Assembly: GCF_002080045.1 (NCBI RefSeq)
Contig: NZ_MUIN01000012.1
Coordinates: 385,557 to 449,556 of the forward strand
Length of the DNA stretch: 64,000 nucleotides
Direction: 5' to 3'
Source: Pseudomonas sp. Bc-h
Lineage (GTDB): Bacteria; Pseudomonadota; Gammaproteobacteria; Pseudomonadales; Pseudomonadaceae
The notes beneath the pieces were generated by a model, which was not told where the DNA came from, did not search any database, and saw only the letters and a program-made list of their open reading frames with translations. A program made the position numbers and the translations under genes. Below are positions 8,624-17,128 of the stretch, piece after piece (position 1 is the stretch's first letter; every line of letters begins with the position of its first letter).

Positions 8624-9874
8624 CTATTTCAGCTCGGCGACCACAGCGTCGAAGAACACCATCGGGTCGATGGGGTCCTTGTCGACCGGCTTGGGTTGCG
8701 CGCCGAAGGTGACGATCACCACGTTATTGGCCGGGTTGACGTAGATGTTCTGGCCCTGGATCCCCACTGCGGAGAACGCCCCATCCTTGACCGAAGGCTC
8801 GGTCCAGGCGGTCCACCACATGTAGCCGTAATCGAGTTTCTTGCCGCCCTTGAGGGTGGTTGGCGATGTCGCTTCCTTGACCCAGCCTTCGGGCAGAATC
8901 GACTTGCCGTCGATCTTGCCGTTGTTCATGAAGAACAGCCCGAAGCGCCCGTAGTCGCGCAAGGTGGCGCTGATGCCGCTGCCGCCGATTTCCACGCCAT
9001 CAGGCGAGTCCAGCCACCATTTGGCATCGCTTTCCATGCCGAAGGGCTGCCAGATTTTCTGAGACAGGTAATCCGCCAACGGCATCTTCACCGCCCCACG
9101 CACGATCTCGCCAAGGATCTGCGTTTCGCCCGTGCTGTAGTTGTTCACGCTCCCAGGCTCCGCCGCTCGTGGCAGCTTGGCCATCAGCGACACCGCCGAG
9201 CGCGGCTTCTGGGAGATTTGCGCGTTGAGCAACGCGCGGCGGTCAGACTTGGGGTCAGTGTAGGTTTCGTTCCACTTCACGCCCGACGACATCATCAGCA
9301 CGTTGCGCACGGTCACGCCGTCGTAGGCACTGCCCTTGAGTTCCGGCACGTAATCGACCACCTGCGAATCGAGCCCCTTGATCAGGCCGTCATGAATCGC
9401 CGCCGCAGTGAGTGTCGAGGTGATGGATTTGGCCACCGACATCGACATCCAGCGGGTCTTTTCGTTGTTACCGCGTTGATAGGTTTCGTAGGCGATCTTG
9501 CCGTCCTTGATCACCAGCATCGCGGTCACGCTGTCCAGCGCCACGTAGTCGTACAGATCGTACTTCTTGCCTTCGTAGGTGAAGTGCACGTTGCCCAGTT
9601 GCTTGTCGGATTTGGGCAATGCGTAAGGGTGGCTGCCGGCCTTGATGGTGTGGGTCGGGAACAGTCGGTCGATGTTGCGATAGGTGCTGACGGCCAGGTC
9701 CGGAAGCATCGCGCCGTCGTAGATCTGCTCGACAGTGCCAATGGTTTCGTGGGCGTGGGGATAGTCGGCATCGGCCGCCCAGACACCGGGTACGACACCG
9801 AAGGTCAACAGACTCAGGGAAAGGCTCAGCGGTTGCAGACGTTGAAACGGGCGGGAAACAGCTCGTGTGAACAT
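8624..9874 (-). CDS. Serine hydrolase of the class C beta-lactamase/penicillin-binding fold, exported
   Basis: This 416-residue protein has an N-terminal signal sequence (hydrophobic run at about residues 15-33, with a probable cut after VWA). It carries the SxxK motif as Ser146-Val-Ala-Lys149 and a YST motif in NNYSTGETQ, followed by SGISATLRDYGRFG. These belong to the esterase/6-aminohexanoate-dimer hydrolase side of the class C fold rather than to true AmpC. The predicted role is a periplasmic esterase, amidase or peptidase; the substrate is unknown. The start ATG follows AAGGAT at good spacing. There is no regulatory ampR-type neighbour, which argues against a resistance role. Confidence 0.85.
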   Translation of the reverse strand: MFTRAVSRPFQRLQPLSLSLSLLTFGVVPGVWAADADYPHAHETIGTVEQIYDGAMLPDLAVSTYRNIDRLFPTHTIKAGSHPYALPKSDKQLGNVHFTYEGKKYDLYDYVALDSVTAMLVIKDGKIAYETYQRGNNEKTRWMSMSVAKSITSTLTAAAIHDGLIKGLDSQVVDYVPELKGSAYDGVTVRNVLMMSSGVKWNETYTDPKSDRRALLNAQISQKPRSAVSLMAKLPRAAEPGSVNNYSTGETQILGEIVRGAVKMPLADYLSQKIWQPFGMESDAKWWLDSPDGVEIGGSGISATLRDYGRFGLFFMNNGKIDGKSILPEGWVKEATSPTTLKGGKKLDYGYMWWTAWTEPSVKDGAFSAVGIQGQNIYVNPANNVVIVTFGAQPKPVDKDPIDPMVFFDAVVAELK

Positions 9875-10084
9875 AACGCATCCTTATTCTTTATTTACCT
9901 TTATTCGCAGGTCGGGACTTCTGCCCGCTTGAACCATAGTTCACTTGCTAGCAATCCACCCTGCCCTCAGTTAAGTGAATTCATAACTTGAGGTCGAAAA
10001 ATCTGTACGTGAAGAACGGCTGTTGCCTTTCACACTAAGCGTTCGTTTTTTCGAACATTCTGATTTTCAGACAACGGATTGCCC

Positions 10085-11290
10085 ATGACCGACCACCTCA
10101 CCGCCAAACCTTCACGACGTTTGTTCAGCGTGTTCTGCCTGGCCAGCTATTTGCTCTCGATGGCCTATGGATCAACCTTCTTGCTGGCATTGCTGATCGG
10201 CAGTCACGGTGGCAATGAGCAGAACGCAGGCTCGGTGATTTCCGCCGCCATGATCAGCACCTTCGTTGCTGTGGTTTTTTCCGGACACCTTTCGGACCGT
10301 CTCGGCACCGCGCGCTCCATTGCGCTGTGCGGTATCGCGCTGGTCATCGCCAACCTGGGGTTTGCGCTCAGCGCCAGTCAGTTGCCGGCGATGATGCTCT
10401 TCGGTCTGGTGCTGGGCATCGGTTGGGGCGTGTTCTATACGCTGGGGCCGATCATCGTGGCGATGATCGTCGAGCCTGCTCAGCGTGCCCGTTACTTCGC
10501 TCTGCTGTCCGGCAGCATGATGAGCGGAATCGGCTCGGCGCCGTTGCTGGGCCGGCTGGCGAGTCAGTTGGGGCTGCCCGTCACTTCGGCGTTCTTCATT
10601 GCCGCGCTGGCGAGCCTTGCGGGGGTGCTGCTGTTCTGGCGGCTGTCGGCAAGGCTTGAGCAATTGCCTGACCGCTCCGGCGCGGTAGCCTCGAAGCTTT
10701 CTCTGGCAGGCGCTGCGGCGGTGCTGCGCTCCAGGGCGGTGTTCGCGATTGTCATGGTCGGCCTGGGCGGTGCGATTTTCGGCGGGCTGTCGAGCTTTCA
10801 GACCCGCTACGCCCACGACCGCTCACTGGACTATTCGCTGTTCTTCATCGGTTTCATGAGCGCCGCCATTGCCGGGCGGATGCTGGTGGCGGGGATCGTG
10901 GTCAAGCGCGATCCCTACCTCATGTCCTGCCTGCTGTCCGGGTTGATCGTGGTCTCGGTGCTGATGTTCCAGCATTTCGTCGCCAGCAGCCTTGGCTATC
11001 TGTTGGCCGCCATCGTGCTCGGCGTCGGTTACGGCCTGACCTATTCGGTGATCAACGGCATGGCCGCCAACGAGGCGCCAGCAGGCACCACGACCCAGTC
11101 GCTGCTGTTGTTCAGCCTGTCGTATTTCATAGGGGTGTTCGGATTCCCCCTCCTGGCGGGCAAGGTGATCGTCGACAGCGGGATGTCGGTGATGCTGACG
11201 ATCCTGCTGGGGGTGGCATTGTCCTACTGGTCGATTACCGTGGGGCGATTGGTGTGGCGGCGGGTGGAAATATCGGCAGCGCGCGCCTGA
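10085..11290 (+). CDS. Major facilitator superfamily transporter
   Basis: The 401-residue protein is almost entirely hydrophobic with about twelve predicted membrane spans. The loop between spans 2 and 3 reads SGHLSDRLGTARS, the MFS signature region. It belongs to the drug/sugar efflux-like part of the superfamily; the substrate cannot be told. ATG at 10085 is preferred over the TTG two codons earlier. It is transcribed away from the serine hydrolase across a 210-bp AT-richer gap and has no co-transcribed partner. Confidence 0.85.
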   Translation: MTDHLTAKPSRRLFSVFCLASYLLSMAYGSTFLLALLIGSHGGNEQNAGSVISAAMISTFVAVVFSGHLSDRLGTARSIALCGIALVIANLGFALSASQLPAMMLFGLVLGIGWGVFYTLGPIIVAMIVEPAQRARYFALLSGSMMSGIGSAPLLGRLASQLGLPVTSAFFIAALASLAGVLLFWRLSARLEQLPDRSGAVASKLSLAGAAAVLRSRAVFAIVMVGLGGAIFGGLSSFQTRYAHDRSLDYSLFFIGFMSAAIAGRMLVAGIVVKRDPYLMSCLLSGLIVVSVLMFQHFVASSLGYLLAAIVLGVGYGLTYSVINGMAANEAPAGTTTQSLLLFSLSYFIGVFGFPLLAGKVIVDSGMSVMLTILLGVALSYWSITVGRLVWRRVEISAARA

Positions 11291-11361
11291 GTTGTGCCTG
11301 GCGACACATGCCGTCTTTCGGCCAACCAAAGACCCTTCAGTGTTAAATCATGTGAAATTAA

Positions 11362-11390
11362 TTGACCATAGTGTGAATTTAGCCCTATCT
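11362..11390 (+). promoter_or_regulatory. Possible sigma-70-type promoter for the COG4091-GntP pair
   Basis: TTGACC (11362-11367), a 17-bp spacer and CTATCT (11385-11390) lie in an AT-rich stretch about 85 bp before the first gene. The -35 is good and the -10 weak. This is a pattern match only. Confidence 0.3.
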
Positions 11391-11473
11391 TTTGGCCTCG
11401 GTAGCAACATTTCATAACAAATATTGTTCATCCGGTGGTCATTACCGAATCAGGCCATCGCCGAGGACGACGC

Positions 11474-12844
11474 ATGAATTTCGAATTGCTTTTTGCAGAC
11501 CAGTCTCAACCCGTTCGCTACGCACTGACAGGCGCCAAGGGTGGCTTTTCCCGGACGCTGCTTGCACAGACGCTGAAGATGCCACGGTTGACCGCTGCCG
11601 CATTGTGCGACCTGGACGTTCCAGGCTTGCGCGCGCTTTGCCTGGAACTGGGCTTCCCCGCCGACCGCCTTGTGGAGTGCAGCGATGCTCAGGCTGTTGC
11701 CGCTGCGCCCGCCGACGCGATCGTGTTGGTCGCCGATGTCGCCCTCCTGCCTCATGCCCAATACGACATCCTTGTCGAGGCTACCGGTAATCCGGCCATT
11801 GGTTACCGCACAGCGCGGCGCGCGATCGAAGCAAGACGCCACGTAGCGATGGTCAGCAAGGAAGTGGACGCAGTATCGGGCATCACCCTCTCCCGCCTCG
11901 CGGCCAAGCACAATGTGGTCTACACGACGGGCGACGGCGACCAGCCTGCCAACCTCATCGGGTGGGTGAGTTGGGCCCGCGTACTGGGTCTGGAGATCGT
12001 CGCGGCGGGCAAGTCCAGTGAGTACGACCTGGTATTCAATCCAGAGACAGGCACCATCACGCAGCTCGATCAAACCATTGCCGCACCGGCGATGGGCGGT
12101 CTGTTGCGATTGGGTGACGACATTCCCGCGACCCTGGCTGCCCGCCGCGCCGCGCTGAATGGCTTGAAAACATCGGCCACTGCCGACTATTGCGAAATGT
12201 CGGTTGTCGCGACCAACACCGGGATGATTCCCGACGTCGAACTGTTGCACTACCCCATCGCGCGAACCAGCGAACTGGCAGACATCTATGCGCTGCGCGA
12301 GGACGGCGGCGTGCTGAGCCAGGAAGGCGTGATTGAAGTCTTCAACGTGCTGCGCCTGCCGGATGAGGCGAGCTTCGCGGGCGGCGTGTTCGTCATTGTC
12401 CGCACCCACGACAAGGAAACCTGGGACCTGCTGGCGCAGAAAGGCCACGTGGTCAGCCGCAACGGCCGCTACGCATGCATGTATCTGCCTTATCACTTCA
12501 TGGGCGTGGAAACACCCATCACGCTGCTCAATGCCGTGCTGCACAACCGCGCCTCCGGCTCTGCCAAGCCGACGCAATGCACGGTTCTGGGTGGACGCGC
12601 GACGGTGGACATTCCCGCCGGCACCGTTTTGAAAATGGGTGGTCACCACCATGACGTCACCGGCGTGCAGGCCGTTCTGCTGGCCGCCAAAGACGCAGCC
12701 CAAGACGTGGCACCCCTCTATCTCGCCGCGCATGCCACTGCGGCAAGAGATATCAAAGCCGGGTCCCTGTTGCTGATCTCCGATCTGCAAGGCTACGACG
12801 CTGACCTGCATGAAGCCTGGCGCGCAGGGCGTCAAGAGGTTTGA
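11474..12844 (+). CDS. SAF-domain NAD(P)-binding oxidoreductase-like protein (COG4091, homoserine dehydrogenase-like)
   Basis: The 456-residue protein has an N-terminal Rossmann-like region (YALTGAKGGFSRTLL) and a central segment with VEATGNPAIGYR and VSKEVDA, resembling the catalytic domain of homoserine dehydrogenases. A C-terminal SAF domain (about residues 380-450, TVLKMGGHHHDVTG onward) is a fold also seen in sialic acid synthases and altronate dehydratase. Proteins of this group have no settled function but often sit beside sugar-acid transporters. Here a GntP permease follows 82 bp downstream, so an oxidation or isomerisation step in sugar-acid use is plausible. The start ATG follows GAGGACGACGC. 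Confidence 0.75.
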   Translation: MNFELLFADQSQPVRYALTGAKGGFSRTLLAQTLKMPRLTAAALCDLDVPGLRALCLELGFPADRLVECSDAQAVAAAPADAIVLVADVALLPHAQYDILVEATGNPAIGYRTARRAIEARRHVAMVSKEVDAVSGITLSRLAAKHNVVYTTGDGDQPANLIGWVSWARVLGLEIVAAGKSSEYDLVFNPETGTITQLDQTIAAPAMGGLLRLGDDIPATLAARRAALNGLKTSATADYCEMSVVATNTGMIPDVELLHYPIARTSELADIYALREDGGVLSQEGVIEVFNVLRLPDEASFAGGVFVIVRTHDKETWDLLAQKGHVVSRNGRYACMYLPYHFMGVETPITLLNAVLHNRASGSAKPTQCTVLGGRATVDIPAGTVLKMGGHHHDVTGVQAVLLAAKDAAQDVAPLYLAAHATAARDIKAGSLLLISDLQGYDADLHEAWRAGRQEV

Positions 12845-12916
12845 TCAATGGCGCCCGCCTCGCAGCGGGCGCTCACTCAGACGCAGTCCTTGAAATCACT
12901 CGTGTAGAAACAGGTT

Positions 12917-12929
12917 CAACAAAAAAATG
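12917..12929 (+). promoter_or_regulatory. A-rich Crc/Hfq-type motif at the gntP-like start codon
   Basis: CAACAAAAAAATGAA spans the ATG of the permease gene. It fits the A-A-N repeat bound by Hfq/Crc and leaves only a weak AGG as ribosome binding site, which suggests translation is repressed when preferred carbon sources are present. Inferred from pattern. Confidence 0.45.
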
Positions 12930-14276
12930 AATAGCGAACTGTTTACCTTCTCGATGGCGGCGGGCGCCATCGTGGTTTTGATTGTGCTCATTACCAAGCT
13001 CAAACTTAACCCCTTTCTCGCACTGACGCTGACCGCCATCGGTCTGGGTGTCCTCAGCGGCGTCAGCTCGGCAGAGACCGTCGACAGCTTTGCAAAAGGC
13101 TTTGGTGGCGCCCTTGCCAAAACAGGGCCGGTGATTGGCTTGGGCACGCTGCTCGGGGGTATTTTGCTGGGCTCCGGCGGCGCTGACAGAATCGCCAACG
13201 CCTTTATCGGCAAACGCCCCGTTCAGTACGCACCGTGGGCCATCTGCGCCGCAGCGCTGTTGATCGGCATGCCGCACCTGTTTGACGTCAGTTTCATCAT
13301 GCTCGCGCCCTTGGTGTACACCGTCGCCAAACGCACCAACAGCCATCTGCTCTTTATCGGTTTGCCGTTGGCCGCTGGCCTCTACGTATCACATGGCCTG
13401 CTACCGCCGCACCCCGCTCCGACACTGGCGGTCGCGGCATTCCACGCCAACACCGGACTGACGATCTTCTACGGCCTGCTTATCGCCATACCGGTCGCCG
13501 TGATCTGTGGCCCACTGTTTACCAAAGTCATCAGCCCGTGGTTCGGTCCTGCGCCGGATCTCACGGCAGGTCCGGTAGGCGCCCGCGAAGTGATTGAAGG
13601 TCAGCCTCAAGCCTCGTTGGCAGCGTCGATCATTGCCGTGCTGCTACCGCCAGGACTGATGCTCATCGGTACATTGGGGCTCGCTTACAACCCGAAAGGC
13701 AGCGCACTGTTCGGGTTCTTCAACGCACTCAACAATCCGATTCTCTCGCTCATGGCCGCCGTCATTTTTGCCTTTTTTGCCTTGGGCCTGAGGGCAGGAT
13801 TCAGCCTGGGTCAGGTGCAGAAGATGGCCGGACAAGGCCTGGCGCCGCTAGGGGCAATCGTGATGATCCTGGGTGCCGGCGGTGGCTTTAAAGAAATGCT
13901 CACTACCACGCATCTGGACGTCCTGATCACTCATCATGCGTCAGGTTGGGCGATCAATCCTTTGATCCTGAGTTGGGGGATCGCGGCGTTGCTGCGGATC
14001 TGCCTCGGTTCCGCGACAGTGGCTACTGTAGCGGCCACCGGTATCGTTGCGCCGCTGGCACTCGCCCACCCGGAGTTGTCACCCGAATTGCTCGTGCTTG
14101 CGACCGCGTCGGGTGCGGTCATGCTTTCCCACGTCAATGACTCAGGTTTTTGGCTGTTCAAAGAGTATTTTCAACTGACCGTCGCGCAGACGTTCCGTAC
14201 CTGGACGTTGATGCTCTGCCTGCAGTCGCTGATAGGGCTGATCGGCGTGTTGGTGATAGAAGCCGTCATTCGCTGA
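12927..14276 (+). CDS. GntP-family gluconate/sugar-acid:proton symporter
   Basis: The 449-residue integral membrane protein has the repeated hydrophobic segments and the glycine-rich GLGTLLGGILLGSGGADRIA region typical of the gluconate permease (GntP) family. It also has GLYVSHGLLPPHPAPT and the C-terminal LSHVNDSGFWLFKEYF signature. Members carry gluconate, other aldonates or short hydroxy acids across the inner membrane. It is the second gene of a two-gene unit with the COG4091 protein; no kinase, dehydratase or regulator accompanies it, so the substrate remains open. A strong bidirectional terminator follows. Confidence 0.9.
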   Translation: MNSELFTFSMAAGAIVVLIVLITKLKLNPFLALTLTAIGLGVLSGVSSAETVDSFAKGFGGALAKTGPVIGLGTLLGGILLGSGGADRIANAFIGKRPVQYAPWAICAAALLIGMPHLFDVSFIMLAPLVYTVAKRTNSHLLFIGLPLAAGLYVSHGLLPPHPAPTLAVAAFHANTGLTIFYGLLIAIPVAVICGPLFTKVISPWFGPAPDLTAGPVGAREVIEGQPQASLAASIIAVLLPPGLMLIGTLGLAYNPKGSALFGFFNALNNPILSLMAAVIFAFFALGLRAGFSLGQVQKMAGQGLAPLGAIVMILGAGGGFKEMLTTTHLDVLITHHASGWAINPLILSWGIAALLRICLGSATVATVAATGIVAPLALAHPELSPELLVLATASGAVMLSHVNDSGFWLFKEYFQLTVAQTFRTWTLMLCLQSLIGLIGVLVIEAVIR

Positions 14277-14284
14277 GACCCTGC

Positions 14285-14320
14285 AAAAAAAAACCACCGC
14301 CCAAAGGCGGTGGTTTTTTT
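14285..14320. terminator. Bidirectional Rho-independent terminator between gntP-like gene and ilvE
   Basis: An 11-bp stem, AAACCACCGCC (14291-14301) with GGCGGTGGTTT (14306-14316), has a 4-base loop with a run of A on the left and T on the right. It can therefore serve both convergent genes. Confidence 0.92.
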
Positions 14321-14341
14321 GCGCGTTCGCTTACGTCAGGT

Positions 14342-15361
14342 TCAGACCTTGACGATCCAGCCCGCAGGACCTTCGATCTCGCCGAACTGGATACCGGTCA
14401 GTTCCTTGTACAGGCGCTGGGTCACCGGGCCGACTTCGGTTTCGCTGTGGAACACGTGCAGCTTGTCCTTGTAGCTGATGCCGCCGATCGGGGTGATCAC
14501 GGCAGCGGTACCGCAGGCGCCGGCTTCCTTGAACAGGTCCAGCTTGTCGATGAAGACTTCGCCTTCGGTGACTTTCAGGCCCAGACGGCTTTCTGCCAGT
14601 TCGATCAGCGACAGACGGGTGATGCCCGGCAGCACAGAAGGCGACTTCGGCGTGATGAACTGGTCATCGTGGGTGATGCCGAAGAAGTTGGCCGAACCCA
14701 CTTCCTCGATCTTGGAGTGAGTCAGCGGGTCCAGGTAGATGGCGTCGGCGAAGCCGTTCTTCTTGGCTTCGCTGCCCGGCATCATGCTCGCCGCGTAGTT
14801 GCCGCCGACCTTGGCTGCACCGGTGCCTTGTGGCGCGGCGCGGTCGTAGCTGGAGATCACGAAATTGTGTGGCTTCATGCCGCCCTTGAAGTACGGGCCG
14901 ACCGGGATGCAGAACACCGAGAAGATGAATTCAGGGGCAGCACGCACGCCGATGTTGTCGCCAACGCCGATCACGAACGGGCGCAGATAAAGAGCGCCGC
15001 CGCTGCCGTAGGGAGGAATGAAGCGCTCGTTGGCGCTAACCACTTCCTTGCACGCCTCGATGAACATCTCGGTCGGTACGTGGGGCATCAGCAGACGCGA
15101 GCAACTGCGTTGCATGCGTGCGGCGTTCTGGTCCGGGCGGAACAGGTTGATCGAGCCATCTTTGGCGCGATAGGCCTTGAGGCCCTCGAAGCACTGCTGA
15201 CCATAATGCAGCGCGGTCGAGCCTTCGCTGATGTGCAGCACGTTGTCTTCGGTCAGGGTGCCCTGTTCCCACTGGCCATCGCGCCAGGTGGACAGGAAGC
15301 GCTTGTCAGTCTTGATGTAGTCGAAACCCAGCTTGTCCCAATTAATGCTTTCGTTACCCAT
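14342..15361 (-). CDS. ilvE: Branched-chain amino acid aminotransferase
   Basis: A PLP enzyme that transfers the amino group between glutamate and the keto acids of leucine, isoleucine and valine in the cytoplasm. The 339-residue length and N-terminus (NWDKLGFDYIKTDKRF) belong to the long, eukaryote-like type II BCAT group rather than the 309-residue E. coli type. The PLP lysine is in AAKVGGNYAAS. Later parts carry EEVGSANFFG and ACGTAAVITPIG, the cofactor phosphate-binding and substrate loops. The ATG lies after a short leader, and the gene appears to be monocistronic. Confidence 0.95.
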   Translation of the reverse strand: MGNESINWDKLGFDYIKTDKRFLSTWRDGQWEQGTLTEDNVLHISEGSTALHYGQQCFEGLKAYRAKDGSINLFRPDQNAARMQRSCSRLLMPHVPTEMFIEACKEVVSANERFIPPYGSGGALYLRPFVIGVGDNIGVRAAPEFIFSVFCIPVGPYFKGGMKPHNFVISSYDRAAPQGTGAAKVGGNYAASMMPGSEAKKNGFADAIYLDPLTHSKIEEVGSANFFGITHDDQFITPKSPSVLPGITRLSLIELAESRLGLKVTEGEVFIDKLDLFKEAGACGTAAVITPIGGISYKDKLHVFHSETEVGPVTQRLYKELTGIQFGEIEGPAGWIVKV

Positions 15362-15619
15362 GACACCCTCTATTTCCTGGCCAGCACGCCCGGCGTTGGC
15401 GGGGGCTGGCGTTTCATCAATATGGTCGTGACGGCTCGGCGCAAGACGTGGCCCTCACCGATGTTGCGCCATATTACTGATTTTTTGCCCGACAAACCGC
15501 CTCTGCCGCGCGGGAGCTGAAAAAGTTCTGCCAAAGGGTGTTCAAGGTGGTTCAAAAAACCTCGCCAACCTGCGACGCTGACGGCCGTTCCCCCTGTTTA
15601 CAAGTGCGAGGCGCGCGTC

Positions 15620-16387
15620 ATGTTGAGGAAAGTCGCAGACCAGTGGTATTCCCTGGCGAAGATCGATGACGCCATCACGCTGATCACCGAACCCCATGTC
15701 ACGCCCTGGCTGCGCTGCAATATCTGGCACATTCGCGGGCGCGATCAGGACGTGGTGGTGGACACCGGCATGGGCATCTGCAGCCTGCGCGAGGCGGCGA
15801 AAAACCTTTTCGGCCAGCGCATCAGCGCGGTGGCCAGCCATGTGCATCTGGACCACGTCGGTTGTCATCACGAGTTCGACCAATGCCTGGTGCACAGCGC
15901 CGAAGCCGACGGCCTGCGCGGCTCTGACGGCTATTTCACGCTCGTAGAACCAGACTTCGACCCCAACGACTTCAGCCTGGCGACCCTCGGTGGCGAGCGG
16001 CTGGGCCCGATCATCAGCGCGCTGCCCTCCCCCGATTACGACCTCAACAGCTGGAAAATCCAGGCGGCCAATGTCACGCGCACTTTGGAGGAAGGCGATG
16101 TGGTGGACTTGGGCAACCGTCATTTCGAGGTGCTGCACCTGCCGGGGCACTCGCCGGGCAGCATCGGCTTGTGGGAAGCGAAGACACAGACGCTGTTCTC
16201 CGGCGACGCCATTTATGATGGCGAGCTGCTGGACAACCTGGCCCACTCCTCAATCGAAGATTACGTGCGTACCATGCAACGTCTGCGTGAACTGCCCGCC
16301 CGCGTGGTGCATGGCGGGCATTGCAACAGTTTCGGCCGCGAACGGCTGATCGAACTGGCAGACGCCTACCTGAAAAAATTCGACTGA
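15620..16387 (+). CDS. MBL-fold metallo-hydrolase
   Basis: This 255-residue cytoplasmic protein of the metallo-beta-lactamase fold has the dinuclear zinc motif SHVHLDHVGCHHEF (HxHxDH, about residues 74-79). Further ligands are His in LPGHSPGS, Asp in SGDAIYDGEL and a terminal His in VHGGHCNSFG. Such proteins hydrolyse thioesters, lactones or phosphoesters. The next gene, 30 bp on, is a glyoxalase-fold protein, so the two probably form an operon, but a glyoxalase II role is not shown: the sequence lacks the C-terminal domain typical of GloB. Confidence 0.85.
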   Translation: MLRKVADQWYSLAKIDDAITLITEPHVTPWLRCNIWHIRGRDQDVVVDTGMGICSLREAAKNLFGQRISAVASHVHLDHVGCHHEFDQCLVHSAEADGLRGSDGYFTLVEPDFDPNDFSLATLGGERLGPIISALPSPDYDLNSWKIQAANVTRTLEEGDVVDLGNRHFEVLHLPGHSPGSIGLWEAKTQTLFSGDAIYDGELLDNLAHSSIEDYVRTMQRLRELPARVVHGGHCNSFGRERLIELADAYLKKFD

Positions 16388-16417
16388 ACATAACCCCTTC
16401 AACCTCAAGGACGAACC

Positions 16418-16831
16418 ATGACCGCTTCCCCCTCCAGCCTGCCCAAACATGGCGCCGTACTGTTCGCCAAGGATTTGCCCAGGGTCGCGGCGTTCTATCG
16501 CGAACTGGTCGGCATGACCCAGACCGTCACCGAGAGCAGGTTGATCGTCCTGGAATCAGACACCTATCAGTTAGTGATCCACGGCATCCCGAAGGTCATC
16601 GCCAACCGGATCGACATCACCACGCCACCGCTGCGTCGGGTCGACATGCCCACCAAGCTGGTGTTTCCAGTGACGAGTCTGGCCGCAGCCCGCACCGCTG
16701 CGGGCGCGCTTGGCGGCGAGGTCGATCCGGTTTCTGCGCAGTTTTCGGCGCGCAGCTTCATCGCCTGCGATGGCTTCGATCCGGAAGGCAATGTCGTGCA
16801 GTTTCGGGAGGCCGCGCCTGCGGGCGGCTGA
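16418..16831 (+). CDS. VOC-family (glyoxalase/bleomycin resistance-fold) protein
   Basis: The 137-residue protein has the paired beta-alpha-beta-beta-beta layout of the vicinal oxygen chelate fold. It begins KHGAVLFAKDLPRVAAFYRELVGM and ends with FDPEGNVVQFREA, the usual last strand with its Glu ligand. The His normally present in the first strand is not obvious (GAVLF), so metal binding is doubtful. It follows the MBL hydrolase by 30 bp with an AAGGACG ribosome binding site. The function is unknown. Confidence 0.75.
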   Translation: MTASPSSLPKHGAVLFAKDLPRVAAFYRELVGMTQTVTESRLIVLESDTYQLVIHGIPKVIANRIDITTPPLRRVDMPTKLVFPVTSLAAARTAAGALGGEVDPVSAQFSARSFIACDGFDPEGNVVQFREAAPAGG

Positions 16832-16870
16832 CCACTGGTTCAACCCAAACCTCAATGCAACAGCATGACT

Positions 16871-16962
16871 TGTGGGAGAGAGCTTGCTCACGAAGCGTCA
16901 GATCCAACGACACCGCATTGTCTGCTCCATCTGTTCGCGCGCAAGCTCGTTCACGACCCCTC
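16871..16962. repeat. REP pair (family C), TGTGGGAG type
   Basis: It starts TGTGGGAGAGAGCTTGCTCA and ends with a degenerate inverted copy (GCGCGCAAGCTCGTTCACGA). This is the common Pseudomonas REP with the core GAGCTTGCTCGCGA. It lies directly before a family A element (16969-17046), so two families are stacked in the gap upstream of the sirtuin gene. A second family C pair is at 22993-23087. Confidence 0.7.
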
Positions 16963-16968
16963 TATCTA

Positions 16969-17046
16969 TGGCGGCCCGGCCAAGCGGCGTTCCGTCTACC
17001 GGCGGCGCGTCCTTTCAATCGCTACCGCTGGCAAGCCGGACTGCTA
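16969..17046. repeat. REPIN (family A), partly degenerate
   Basis: The right half, CGCTGGCAAGCCGGACTGCTAC, is a good family A REP. The left half (GGCGGCCCGGCCAAGCGGCG) is diverged. It lies between the family C repeat and the sirtuin gene. Confidence 0.65.
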
Positions 17047-17128
17047 CGGATCGGGGCTTTCCTGAGATATACCCCGCGCCTGACCTCGTTTAGTATCGGC
17101 CCACCCCCGAGCTCCCGAGGACCTGTGC

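Noticed and set aside
8624-9874. AmpC beta-lactamase
   Set aside because: SxxK and a YST motif are present, but the surrounding sequence is of the esterase/6-aminohexanoate-dimer hydrolase type and no ampR is nearby.
14150-15520. 456-codon plus-strand frame across the gntP-like end and ilvE
   Set aside because: It crosses a strong bidirectional terminator and is the shadow of ilvE.
15620-16387. Glyoxalase II (gloB) assignment for the MBL-fold protein
   Set aside because: It has the metal motif but not the C-terminal substrate domain or length pattern of GloB, so only the fold is named.
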